Shown: one piece after another, positions 19,815 to 27,582 of the stretch
Layout of the letters: each line of letters begins with the position of its first letter
How positions within the stretch are numbered: position 1 is the first letter of the stretch
DNA from: Deltaproteobacteria bacterium
GTDB taxonomy: Bacteria; SZUA-79; Acidulodesulfobacterales; Acidulodesulfobacteraceae
Reading direction: 5' to 3'
DNA length: 64,000 nucleotides
Assembly: GCA_023489335.1 (NCBI GenBank)
Contig: JAMDCP010000007.1
Span: 1 to 64,000, forward strand
Notes under the pieces: generated by a model
What the model saw: the letters and a program-made list of their open reading frames with translations, nothing else
Databases searched by the model: none
Told to the model about the DNA's origin: nothing
Program-made: the position numbers and the translations under genes

Positions 19815-20858
19815 ATGGATTTAAAGACGGAAAACGCCGCAATAGCCGACGAATCTAAATTTAGATACAAAAGGATTTTAACGGGGGACAGGCCTACGGG
19901 ACCCCTTCATCTTGGGCACTATGTCGGTTCGTTAAGAAACAGGGTAAGGCTACAGAATAAATATGAAACTTTTATATTAATTGCAGATATTCAAGCACTT
20001 ACGACAAACTTTGAGCATCCGGAAAAACTTCAAGAAAATATTTTTCTTGCCGCCCTCGATTATCTTTCATGCGGCATAGACCCCAATTTGTCCACCATAA
20101 TCATCCAATCGATGATTCCCGAGATTTCGGAACTTACGACATTTTTTTCAATGCTCATATCCGTAAATCCATTAAAGCACAACCCGACTATTAAAACGGA
20201 AGCAAAAGAAAGGGGGTATAAGGAACTAACCTATGGTTTTTTAGGTTATCCCGTAAGCCAAACCGCCGATATCGCGATTTTTAAAGCCGATTTGGTACCC
20301 GTAGGTATAGACCAGTTGCCGCATATAGAACTTGCAAGAAAAATTGTTAGGAAATTCAATGAGTTATACAACGGAAAACTGATAGAACCCTTTGCTTTGA
20401 TAGATAAATTTCCAAAATTGGCCGGGCTTGACGGAAATCTTAAAATGAGCAAATCTTACGGAAATGCAATTAACCTTTCCGATGGATTCGATTTGATTAA
20501 ATCGAAAATAAGGTCGGCTTTAACGGATAAAAATAGAATTCACCCGACCGACAAAGGAAACCCCGAAATTTGCACGATTTATTCTTATCACAGGGCGTTT
20601 TCCGGCGAAACCCTTATTAAAGAAACCGAATATAACTGCAAAAACGGCAAAATAGGCTGCGTGAAATGCAAGGAAAACCTTTTTGGGGTGATCAAAAAAC
20701 TTCTCGAACCGATGAATGAAAGGCGGGCCTATTATTTAAACAACAAAGGCGAAATATGGGATATACTGCTGACAGGAACAGCTAAGGCCAAGGTTATCGC
20801 TTCGGAAACCATTAAGGAAGTAAAAGAAACAATGAAAATATTATATACCCTTCCGTAA
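19815..20858 (+). CDS. trpS: Tryptophan-tRNA ligase with a putative [4Fe-4S] cysteine motif
   Basis: Class I synthetase that charges tRNA-Trp. The HIGH-type motif appears as PTGPLHLGHYVGSLRN near residue 28 and the KMSKS motif as GNLKMSKSYGNA near 215. Length (347) is normal. Near residues 256-289 four cysteines are arranged C-x21-C-x6-C-x2-C. This is close to the C-x22-C-x6-C-x2-C motif that binds a [4Fe-4S] cluster near the anticodon site in Thermotoga maritima TrpRS, so this enzyme probably carries the same cluster. No convincing Shine-Dalgarno is visible, so the start is less certain. It is transcribed divergently from satP. Confidence 0.95.
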   Translation: MDLKTENAAIADESKFRYKRILTGDRPTGPLHLGHYVGSLRNRVRLQNKYETFILIADIQALTTNFEHPEKLQENIFLAALDYLSCGIDPNLSTIIIQSMIPEISELTTFFSMLISVNPLKHNPTIKTEAKERGYKELTYGFLGYPVSQTADIAIFKADLVPVGIDQLPHIELARKIVRKFNELYNGKLIEPFALIDKFPKLAGLDGNLKMSKSYGNAINLSDGFDLIKSKIRSALTDKNRIHPTDKGNPEICTIYSYHRAFSGETLIKETEYNCKNGKIGCVKCKENLFGVIKKLLEPMNERRAYYLNNKGEIWDILLTGTAKAKVIASETIKEVKETMKILYTLP

Positions 20859-20898
20859 CCTAAAATTGCAGATAGAAATTTTTGGCTTGATTTTGCTA

Positions 20899-20928
20899 TT
20901 GCAAACAGACGGTTTTTAATGCTATCAT
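20899..20928 (+). promoter_or_regulatory. Possible sigma-70 promoter for the DsrE-like gene
   Basis: A TTGCAA hexamer at 20899-20904 and TATCAT at 20923-20928 are separated by 18 bases, in the 134-base gap between trpS and the DsrE-like gene. The match to -35/-10 consensus is moderate, and the site lies about 65 bases before the start codon. It is a visual match only. Confidence 0.4.
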
Positions 20929-20992
20929 ATCATATTAAAAACTACTACTCATTTGCAATTATTTGCAAAAATTAAATGGAGGATTTATTGTA

Positions 20993-21370
20993 ATGGCAAA
21001 CAAACTTTTTATGATGCTGCAAAATACCACGCCTTCCAATCCCCATGCGCTCGGAGCGCCATTTTTCCAGGCTGCCGCAGCTGCAACGATGGACTATGAA
21101 GTGGAGGTCGTACTAACGGCTGATGCCGGTCTCTTAATGAAAAAAGGGGTGGCCGAAAACTTAAGGGTTAAAGAGGGAAGCCCAAAGTCTGTTTATGATT
21201 TTATCAAAGACGCTTATGATGCGGGAGTCGTGTTTAAGGTATGCACGCCGGCTCTTGAATTAAACAATTTCACAAAAGACGATCTTATAGAGGAATGCAG
21301 CGGGGTTGTCGGCGGGGCTTATGTCGTTGAAATGGTAATGGATGACGATGTTAAAACCCTTTCATACTAA
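20993..21370 (+). CDS. DsrE-like family protein
   Basis: A small soluble protein (125 residues from the chosen start) with the alternating strand/helix pattern of DsrE/DsrF-like proteins: MANKLFMMLQNTTPSNPH at the start, then VEVVLTADAGLLMKKGVAE and FKVCTPALELNNFTKDDLIE. One cysteine (VCTPAL) sits where DsrE-fold proteins often carry the functional residue, and a second is in EECSGV. DsrE-fold proteins act in sulfur relay, but this subgroup has no defined reaction. A GGAGG ribosome binding site 10 bases before the ATG at 20993 decides the start over an earlier in-frame ATG at 20963. It appears monocistronic, ending at a bidirectional terminator. Confidence 0.75.
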   Translation: MANKLFMMLQNTTPSNPHALGAPFFQAAAAATMDYEVEVVLTADAGLLMKKGVAENLRVKEGSPKSVYDFIKDAYDAGVVFKVCTPALELNNFTKDDLIEECSGVVGGAYVVEMVMDDDVKTLSY

Positions 21371-21398
21371 AGAGGTTTAACTTATATTTTTTTTAGAA

Positions 21399-21443
21399 AA
21401 AGGTATCCGATTTATTTATTTGTTTTTTTAATCGGATACCTTT
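21399..21443. terminator. Bidirectional terminator between the DsrE-like gene and the BadF-type ATPase
   Basis: A perfect 14-bp stem (AAAGGTATCCGATT at 21399-21412 pairing with 21430-21443) closes a 17-base T-rich loop. It lies between two convergent genes, with T-rich and A-rich flanks suitable for intrinsic termination in both directions. Confidence 0.85.
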
Positions 21444-21452
21444 CCTTTATTT

Positions 21453-22106
21453 TTATTTTGAAAGATTATTGAGCGCATATTCTTTTACCCCTTCCAATAA
21501 GGTAAACCTATCGAGGATTACGGTTTCACACGGCATTGACTTTACAAAGAGCTGATTATTTACAAGTCCGCCGGTCAAATATATTTTTTTAGGTTTTCTT
21601 GCAAACCTGTACATAGAGATGCACACGCCTTTTATTAACCTTGCGGCGGCTATCTCCGGTTCCACGCCTGCCGCCACGGAATCGAAAACATGCCCCATTC
21701 CAAGAAGTCCGCATGTGGCAGTTATGAATTCCTTTTGCGGCAGGGTTTTTGAATAATCTACATTCAGGTAATTGCCTAAAATTTCGATAGCCTGACCCGT
21801 AAAAGCGCCGCATTCGGTATTCCAGTCCGAATGTATAAAATTTCTATTCTCAAAAACAACATACTTTGCATCTCTCGAGCCGATATCAAGCAGGGTAAAA
21901 GAGTCCTCTTTTATAAGTTTTTTACCGGCATTAGCTAAGGCTATAATCTCATTAACCGAATGCTTTGCAAACCTGTTAATGTTATGTCCCGTGCCTACAT
22001 CGGCTTTAAATGTTTTTTCAAGATCCGATACTCTTTTTACTACCCTATCGTTCGTATCGGTATTTAATATTTTAGCGTAAGTCGTTCCTGCATCAAGTAA
22101 TACCAT
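21453..22106 (-). CDS. BadF/BadG/BcrA/BcrD-type ATPase, compact form
   Basis: At 217 residues this is a short member of the ASKHA ATPase family that activates 2-hydroxyacyl-CoA dehydratases and benzoyl-CoA reductases. The phosphate-1 motif is altered (LLDAGTTYAK). The phosphate-2 region is LDIGSRDAKY. The two cysteines that bind the bridging [4Fe-4S] cluster in the homodimeric activases are kept (NTECGAFTGQ and TATCGLLGMG), and the adenosine motif is KKIYLTGGLVNN. It could therefore be a reductive activator. It follows the 302-residue gene after about 50 bases, and the pair likely works together. The substrate is unknown. Confidence 0.75.
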   Translation of the reverse strand: MVLLDAGTTYAKILNTDTNDRVVKRVSDLEKTFKADVGTGHNINRFAKHSVNEIIALANAGKKLIKEDSFTLLDIGSRDAKYVVFENRNFIHSDWNTECGAFTGQAIEILGNYLNVDYSKTLPQKEFITATCGLLGMGHVFDSVAAGVEPEIAAARLIKGVCISMYRFARKPKKIYLTGGLVNNQLFVKSMPCETVILDRFTLLEGVKEYALNNLSK

Positions 22107-22157
22107 TTTATATTTATATCCCCGCTATACCGTCATTATTAAATTTTTAAGATAATT

Positions 22158-23066
22158 TTATATAACATTATTCAATTGCAAAAATGCGGTCAATTTGGCC
22201 ACCGTGCTTCTCGTAAGCCCGATGTCCATATCGATAAAAATTCCCCTTGGATGTTTGTTTGCAAGATAAGATGCAAGGCCTGCCTTTGGGCAAAAACTCT
22301 GGGAAAAAAACACGGTCGGCACATCGGGGTCAAATTCCAATTCTAATTTAAGATCGCCGGGGGTAAGGTTTTCGACACACCTTGTCCAACCATAAACATG
22401 GGTTTCAATCGGAAAATAATTTGCAATACTAAAATCCCCCCACGGCGGCGTCCCCCAGAAAGCGCATTTCGGCTTAATGTACTCCGGCCTGAACGGTTTT
22501 TTCTTCTCCATATCTCGATAAAAATAGCCGGCTATTTTGCCGAACTTTTCATCCAGCGGAATGCCGCTTTTACAAATAAAATCCCCTTTTCTTTCAATGT
22601 CTTTATTTTTTACGCGCCTTAACTTAATTTTAAGTTCATTTTCGATAAAATCGGCAACAAACCCCATTTCATTGCATCTGCAAATCTCGGAATCCTCGAT
22701 TATTATCTCCGAAATTGGATTTCTGCCGACCAAAACCGAATCCATCACATCTTCCGTCCAATAATCCGTAACCGACAAAATATTGGCAATTATTCTTTTT
22801 ATTTGAGCGCAATATGCTTTAGGAAGTATATTATCGGTCGGCTCCGTTATAAGCTGGTCCACTTTATACATATCGAGCGATAAAATTATGGCGCTTTTTT
22901 GTATTAATTCGTCCATAACTTCTTTAGGCGGAATACCTATAATGCCGACAAACGGCTTGTCCTTGGGATTCTGAAGAAAAGACTGTTCCTTTCCTTTAAT
23001 AAACCCGTGCCTCGTAAGCACCATATCCTGCATCGGATTGTAATTTTTATCATCCTTATCTTCCAA
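22158..23066 (-). CDS. Uncharacterised protein paired with a BadF-type activase
   Basis: The 302-residue protein was not recognised with confidence. It is soluble, with no signal peptide or membrane segment. Eight cysteines are present, several in short motifs (AYCAQIK, EICRCNEMG, FICKSG, KCAFWGTPPWGD, TRCVEN, SQSFCPKAG), which would suit an Fe-S cluster. The family partners of BadF-type activases are 2-hydroxyacyl-CoA dehydratase or benzoyl-CoA reductase BC subunits. This protein has the gene position of such a partner, but I cannot align the classical motifs. A role as the electron-accepting target of the downstream activase is inference from context. Confidence 0.5.
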   Translation of the reverse strand: MEDKDDKNYNPMQDMVLTRHGFIKGKEQSFLQNPKDKPFVGIIGIPPKEVMDELIQKSAIILSLDMYKVDQLITEPTDNILPKAYCAQIKRIIANILSVTDYWTEDVMDSVLVGRNPISEIIIEDSEICRCNEMGFVADFIENELKIKLRRVKNKDIERKGDFICKSGIPLDEKFGKIAGYFYRDMEKKKPFRPEYIKPKCAFWGTPPWGDFSIANYFPIETHVYGWTRCVENLTPGDLKLELEFDPDVPTVFFSQSFCPKAGLASYLANKHPRGIFIDMDIGLTRSTVAKLTAFLQLNNVI

Positions 23067-23196
23067 TATTATAATGCCCCCTGTTTAATTTATTTTAATT
23101 TAGCGGATAAAAATATCTTACAGGATTTTAAATCCCGGGTAAATGACTTTTGTCACGAAAATTGGTTTATTAAATGGCCGCCGTTCCCATTTTAAG

Positions 23197-24111
23197 CTAA
23201 CAAACGCCGCAAACAAACTCTATTGCAGATGTTGCGGCAAGAGCGCCTTCGCCGACCGCCGTTGCAACCTGGAGTAATTTTTTCGAATGGGCATCGCCTG
23301 CGCAAAATACGCCGGGCATCGATGTCATTAAGGTGTAATGGTCGGTTTTTATAAAACCGTTCTCATCTTTTTCTAAATTTTTTAAAAATGATGTCTGGGG
23401 TATTATTCCGATGAAAATAAAAACGCCTTTTACGGGAATAGTTGTTCTTTCTTTGGTTTTAACATGCTCAATCGTCACGGATTCCACGGTTTTTTTTCCA
23501 TTAATCGAAATGGGTATATGTTCTAATTTTAAGATGACATTTTCGGCATTATGAAGCCTTTCCTGGATTATTTTCTCAGCCCTTAATTCCTTTCTTCTGT
23601 GAATTAAAGTAGTCGATTTTACGATTTTTGTAAGATAATTAGCCTCTTTAACTGCCGTATCTCCGCCGCCGATAACGGCAATATCTTCGTCCTTAAAGAA
23701 AGGACCGTCGCAGGTTGCGCAATACGACACCCCTCTTCCCGTAAATTCCCTTTCCCCAGGTATATTAAGCCTTTTAGGAGATGCTCCGACCGTTATAATG
23801 GCGGTCTTTGCCTGATAAGTTCCGTCAACGCCTCTTATAATCTTATATTCTCCCGCATCGGTTATGTCTTTTATTTCATCGTAAATAATATTTAAGCCAA
23901 GTCCTTTGGCATGTTCCTCAAACTTTTGCATAAGATCTACACCCGAAAGGGATGGGAAACCCGGATAATTCTCTATATTATCGGAAAGGGCAATTTGCCC
24001 CCCGACAGCCATTTTTTCTATTAAAATAAGATTAAGGCGCGCTCTGAGACCGTATATTGCTGCGGATAGGCCGGCAGGCCCCCCGCCGATTATGACCAAG
24101 TCGTAAATCAT
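23197..24111 (-). CDS. trxB: Thioredoxin reductase with a C-terminal CGVC tail
   Basis: NADPH- and FAD-dependent flavoprotein that reduces thioredoxin. The FAD motif GGGPAGLSAAIYGLRA is at the N-terminus, the redox-active CATC lies near residue 134 (SYCATCDGPFF), the NADPH motif is GGGDTAVKEA, and the GVFCAGDAHSKKLLQVATA flavin motif is near the end. Length (304) is normal. Unusually, the protein ends with FVCGVC, adding a CxxC pair as its last four residues. Whether this tail is redox-active is unknown. The gene is transcribed divergently from the APC permease. Confidence 0.93.
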   Translation of the reverse strand: MIYDLVIIGGGPAGLSAAIYGLRARLNLILIEKMAVGGQIALSDNIENYPGFPSLSGVDLMQKFEEHAKGLGLNIIYDEIKDITDAGEYKIIRGVDGTYQAKTAIITVGASPKRLNIPGEREFTGRGVSYCATCDGPFFKDEDIAVIGGGDTAVKEANYLTKIVKSTTLIHRRKELRAEKIIQERLHNAENVILKLEHIPISINGKKTVESVTIEHVKTKERTTIPVKGVFIFIGIIPQTSFLKNLEKDENGFIKTDHYTLMTSMPGVFCAGDAHSKKLLQVATAVGEGALAATSAIEFVCGVC

Positions 24112-24285
24112 TTACCCTTACCCCCTTTATTTTAAAATTTATAATTTTTAAAATAAATAAACCCTTTTAGGTTTATTTTATGTTGTTTTATTTAAAGGCG
24201 ATTAATATAATACCATAATGTAAAAGATGTTATTATTTATATATATTTAATCATATATAATCTTTTTAATCAAATAAGTTAAATT

Positions 24286-25857
24286 ATGAAAAAATCTCTT
24301 AACCTATTACAATTAACATTTGCCTCGACAAGCGCGATTATCGGTTCAGGATGGCTTCTGGGCGTATATGTCAGCGCGAAATATGCAGGTCCTGCCTCGA
24401 TATTTTCATGGTTTATCAGCGGGCTTGCCATAATGCTGATAGCGCTGGTTTATAGCGAGCTTGGAAGCATGCTTCCCGCCGCAGGGGGACTTGCGAGATA
24501 CCCGAAATATACCCACGGAGCATTTTTGGGATTTATAACAAGCTGGATACTCATCATAGCCGGCGCGGCTGTCAGCACCATCGAGACGGAAGCAACCGTC
24601 CAGTACCTTAATTTTTATATACCCGGCCTTTTTGCGGGTCAAACGCTTACGCATTTAGGGCTGATTTTTGCTTTTTTTATCCTTATTTTTTTCTTTCTAC
24701 TTAACCTGTTCGGGGCGAAAATCTTTGCCAAAACCAATACTTTTCTTACTTATTTTAAAATTTCGATACTTATAATGGCCGCAATAGCGCTTATTTACGT
24801 TTCCGTTAAAAACGGCAATATCAAAAATCTTGCGGGTTATAATTTAATGCCTTACGGCTATGACGGTATTATGAAAAGCATATCCTTAGGAGGAGTGATA
24901 TTTTCGTATCTCGGCTTCAGGCAGGCTATCGACCTTTCTGGAGAAGCCAAGAATCCGGGAAGGGATGTCCCAATCGCAACTATATTATCGGTCATTATAG
25001 GAATTATGGCTTATACATTGCTTGCGTTCAGCTTTATAATATCGGTTCCGCAGGTAAAAAACAACTCATGGGATATGCTAAATTTTTCATCTCCTTTTGT
25101 AAATTTATTAAATCTTTACGGACTACCCGCATTTGCTTTGATAGTAGTATTTGGAGCTATAATATCCCCGTTTGCAACTGGACTCGTCTATATGGGAACC
25201 ACATCGAGGGTAACATTCGCCATGTCTAAGATGAAATTTCTGCCCAAAAGTTTTCATCTAAACTTTAACAGGTATGGAACGGCTTATATAGCCTTAATTT
25301 TCACCTTTTTCCTTTCCGCATTATACCTTCTTCCATTTCCGAGCTGGCAGTCTTTGGTTGGAATAATCACATCGGGAATGGTATTTACTTATATCTTAGG
25401 GCCTATCGGGCTTATGGCCTTTCGAAAATTAGACCCCCATAGAAAGAGGCCTTTTTACCTTCCGTTCGCAAATACTATTTCCTTACTGGCATTTATAGTC
25501 GGAACGTTAATAATTTACTGGTCGGGCTTCGATGTTTTATGGAAACTCGGCGTAGGAATATCGGCGGGGGTTTTACTGTTTCTTTTTACGAATTTTAATA
25601 AAATTAAAAAGAAATTAAAAGAAACGGTTATACCCGGACTCTGGTTTCTGTTTTACATAATTGCTATTTTAACGGCATCTTTTTTTGGCAGTAAAAGTTT
25701 TGGCGGGAATAATATGATTAAATCCCCTTACGACTTCTTCGCCGTGATTTTAATTGCCGTCCTGTTCTACTTCATCGCAATTAATACCTCGATAAAAAAG
25801 GAAGAGATGAAAATGATAATAGAGGAAGAATTCATCGGAGAAGAGTTCGAGATGTAA
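24286..25857 (+). CDS. APC-family amino acid permease
   Basis: The 523-residue protein has about 12-14 hydrophobic segments and the APC superfamily N-terminal signature (FASTSAIIGSGWLLGVYVSA), with the GSG unwound-helix motif used for substrate binding. A conserved mid-region, SLGGVIFSYLGFRQAIDLSG then EAKNPGRDVPIA, corresponds to the helix 6 and consensus region of amino acid permeases. It should import an amino acid or related compound with protons; the specificity cannot be read from sequence. It appears to be a single-gene unit closed by a strong terminator. Confidence 0.9.
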   Translation: MKKSLNLLQLTFASTSAIIGSGWLLGVYVSAKYAGPASIFSWFISGLAIMLIALVYSELGSMLPAAGGLARYPKYTHGAFLGFITSWILIIAGAAVSTIETEATVQYLNFYIPGLFAGQTLTHLGLIFAFFILIFFFLLNLFGAKIFAKTNTFLTYFKISILIMAAIALIYVSVKNGNIKNLAGYNLMPYGYDGIMKSISLGGVIFSYLGFRQAIDLSGEAKNPGRDVPIATILSVIIGIMAYTLLAFSFIISVPQVKNNSWDMLNFSSPFVNLLNLYGLPAFALIVVFGAIISPFATGLVYMGTTSRVTFAMSKMKFLPKSFHLNFNRYGTAYIALIFTFFLSALYLLPFPSWQSLVGIITSGMVFTYILGPIGLMAFRKLDPHRKRPFYLPFANTISLLAFIVGTLIIYWSGFDVLWKLGVGISAGVLLFLFTNFNKIKKKLKETVIPGLWFLFYIIAILTASFFGSKSFGGNNMIKSPYDFFAVILIAVLFYFIAINTSIKKEEMKMIIEEEFIGEEFEM

Positions 25858-25911
25858 AAATTACCGGCCCCTTACTGTTTCTTCACGATTCAGTAAGAGG
25901 CCGGTAATTTT
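25857..25911. terminator. Strong bidirectional terminator between the permease and the diheme cytochrome
   Basis: The arms 25857-25877 and 25891-25911 pair through 13 bp (AAAATTACCGGCC), a two-base mismatch and 6 more bp (TTACTG), around a 13-base loop. The outer A/T tracts supply U-runs on both strands. It separates convergent genes and also marks the end of the cytochrome/d1 regulon. Confidence 0.9.
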
Positions 25912-25954
25912 ATCATTTAATAGCCGCGTTATCCTGCCGGTTGCATCTCCGGGG

Positions 25955-26617
25955 CTATTTTAACGACTCAAGGTATCTTGCGATTGTGTTAAGCTGCGAT
26001 GCGGGAATATTTTTTAATTCGGGCATTATCACAAGATAAGTATGTCCATTAATGGTAGCCGGTATTCCGTAAGTAAAATGAACGCTCGGAGCGACTATTT
26101 GAGTTTCAATCCATGACAGGCTTTTTGTTTTTCCGATATGGGAAAGGTTGGGGCCGACAGTGCCGCCTACTCCATTTATTCTGTGGCAGGCAACACAGTT
26201 ATCCGCTCTGAAAAGCAAAAGCCCTTTAGGCGGTTTTTTGTAAGCCAAATTTGCTCTCTTATACGGAAAAGATTTAATGTATCCGGCTAATTTATTGACA
26301 ACCGAAGAGGGTATGGTTTTTGCAAATCCAGGCATCCTGGTTAAATAAATTTTCCCGTTAATTTCCTTTTTCTCCCCCAAAATAAAATGGCTATCGGGAT
26401 TTAGTATCTGGGCTTTAATCCAGGAAAAACTTTTTGTTTTTCCGACATAGGAAAGATCAGGCCCGACTGTTCCGCCCTGATGTCCCAAGGTGTGGCAATC
26501 GATGCAGTAATATTCCTTAAAAAGTTTAGGCCCCGAAGGCAATGCAAAAGCAAAATTCGAAATAAAAAAAATAGCCGCCATGCAAAATGCCATGACAAAA
26601 AAAATATACCTTTTCAT
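25955..26617 (-). CDS. Exported diheme cytochrome c made of two tandem small-cytochrome domains
   Basis: A signal peptide (IFFVMAFCMAAIFFISNFAFA) precedes two homologous class I cytochrome c domains with heme motifs CIDCH and CVACH. Each is followed by the same pattern GGTVGPxLSxxGKTKSxSWI and a later PxHF segment and methionine region, so it should be a periplasmic electron carrier. It ends in YLESLK like the small cytochromes at 37.4-38.7 kb, so the five domains are one paralogous family. It has its own upstream copy of the three-half-site regulatory element, so it is predicted to be coregulated with the d1 operon although it lies downstream of its response regulator. Confidence 0.92.
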   Translation of the reverse strand: MKRYIFFVMAFCMAAIFFISNFAFALPSGPKLFKEYYCIDCHTLGHQGGTVGPDLSYVGKTKSFSWIKAQILNPDSHFILGEKKEINGKIYLTRMPGFAKTIPSSVVNKLAGYIKSFPYKRANLAYKKPPKGLLLFRADNCVACHRINGVGGTVGPNLSHIGKTKSLSWIETQIVAPSVHFTYGIPATINGHTYLVIMPELKNIPASQLNTIARYLESLK

Positions 26618-26684
26618 TTTTTGTTCCTCCTTAATCTTGTTTGCAATAAAAAATCATTATTAATCTCATTATCTAAATCATCCT

Positions 26685-26746
26685 CTTTTTAAATTATCAC
26701 TCCCCGCCAAAGGGGGGCTTCGAAGGGGGAGTGATAATTTAAAAAG
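26685..26746. repeat. Perfect 21-bp inverted repeat (hairpin) in the cytochrome leader
   Basis: The arm 26685-26705 (CTTTTTAAATTATCACTCCCC, split here as CTTTTTAAATT + ATCACTCCCC) is perfectly complementary to 26726-26746, around a 20-base G-rich loop containing CTTCGAAG. It lies between the diheme cytochrome start and its upstream regulatory element. It may be a terminator/attenuator, an mRNA-stabilising hairpin or a small palindromic repeat unit. No clear U-run follows the stem on either strand beyond the A/T tract inside the arms. Confidence 0.8.
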
Positions 26747-26778
26747 CTATCAAGATGCACTCTTATTCTCTATTAAAA

Positions 26779-26870
26779 ATTATATTGCGCATTATCCTCA
26801 ATTTATGTAGGAAAAATGCTGATTTTTGTAGGATAAATTTTTAAAGAAAATGTAAGGAAAAAACTTATAA
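26779..26870 (-). promoter_or_regulatory. Regulatory element copy B with -10-like box, upstream of the diheme cytochrome
   Basis: Read on the plus strand, three half-sites start at 26808 (TAGGAAAAA), 26829 (TAGGATAAA) and 26853 (TAAGGAAAA), spaced 21 and 24 bp. The central core CTGATTTTTGTAGGATAAA is nearly identical to copies A and C. Downstream in the direction of transcription is ATTATA (plus strand 26779-26784), that is TATAAT on the minus strand. The element is predicted to bind the NarL-like regulators encoded in this region. Its distance to the start codon is about 190 bases, longer than in the other copies, because the 62-base hairpin lies between. Confidence 0.75.
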
Positions 26871-26880
26871 TAAAAATTCC

Positions 26881-27540
26881 TTATTGTTTTAAAATTTTAA
26901 GTTTTTCTACAATAAAATCTACAAGTTCGGATTTCTTCTCGAGACCCAATTTTTCCATTCCTCTTGAACGGTATGTTGTAATGGTTTTCTCGCTCAATAA
27001 GTGTTTTTCCGCAATTTCCTTATTTGTAAAACCATGCGCAATGCCTATCATAACCTCCTGTTCTCTTGGACTTAAACTATTCCAGAGAAATTCCCCCTTG
27101 CTTAATTTACCGTCCCGAATCTTGGATTGCGGGCCGCTTATAAATCCTTCTACCATGGAAGGATGAATATAGATTTCTCCTCTTGCCACCGTTCTGATTG
27201 CATAAATTAAATCGTAATCCATTGCCTTTTTTACTAAAAACCCCGACGCTCCCAAATCAAGAGCTTTCTTAAGATACTGCTTATCTTCATACATGGTTAA
27301 CACCAGTATTCTTGATTCCGGCGATACTTTTTTAAATTTTATAATCAGGTCCAGTCCGTTTGCGTCTGGTAAAGATATATCAAGCAGCACAATATCGGGG
27401 TTTTTTGACTTTATAAGTTGAACGGCGGATAACGCATCCGGCGCCATGCCGACCACTTTTATATCGTCCTGACCGTCAAGCAAAACCTTTAAGGCAGTGA
27501 GCAATATATAATGGTCGTCAACCATACATATTGTTATCAT
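26881..27540 (-). CDS. NarL/FixJ-type response regulator, paralogue 1
   Basis: The 219-residue protein has a receiver domain (acidic pocket VDDHYILL, phospho-acceptor aspartate in IVLLDISLPD, conserved lysine in SGFLVKKAMDYD). A LuxR/NarL helix-turn-helix follows, SPREQEVMIGIAHGFTNKEI then AEKHLLSEKTI. It closely resembles the regulator at 38837-39493. It is the last gene of the operon beginning with the d1 cytochrome, 42 bases after the molybdopterin subunit. No kinase adjoins it, so it may share the kinase at 39495-41003 or form a feedback loop. It is a likely DNA-binding candidate for the three repeated elements. Confidence 0.93.
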   Translation of the reverse strand: MITICMVDDHYILLTALKVLLDGQDDIKVVGMAPDALSAVQLIKSKNPDIVLLDISLPDANGLDLIIKFKKVSPESRILVLTMYEDKQYLKKALDLGASGFLVKKAMDYDLIYAIRTVARGEIYIHPSMVEGFISGPQSKIRDGKLSKGEFLWNSLSPREQEVMIGIAHGFTNKEIAEKHLLSEKTITTYRSRGMEKLGLEKKSELVDFIVEKLKILKQ

Positions 27541-27582
27541 TTTTCACTCCTTAAAGGTTTACATAAACATGTTAATTTTTTC

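Noticed and set aside
24155-24178. AT-rich hairpin between trxB and the APC permease
   Set aside because: The 9-bp stem (AAATAAACC) is weak and lies between divergent genes, where a terminator is not expected; chance in AT-rich sequence is likely.
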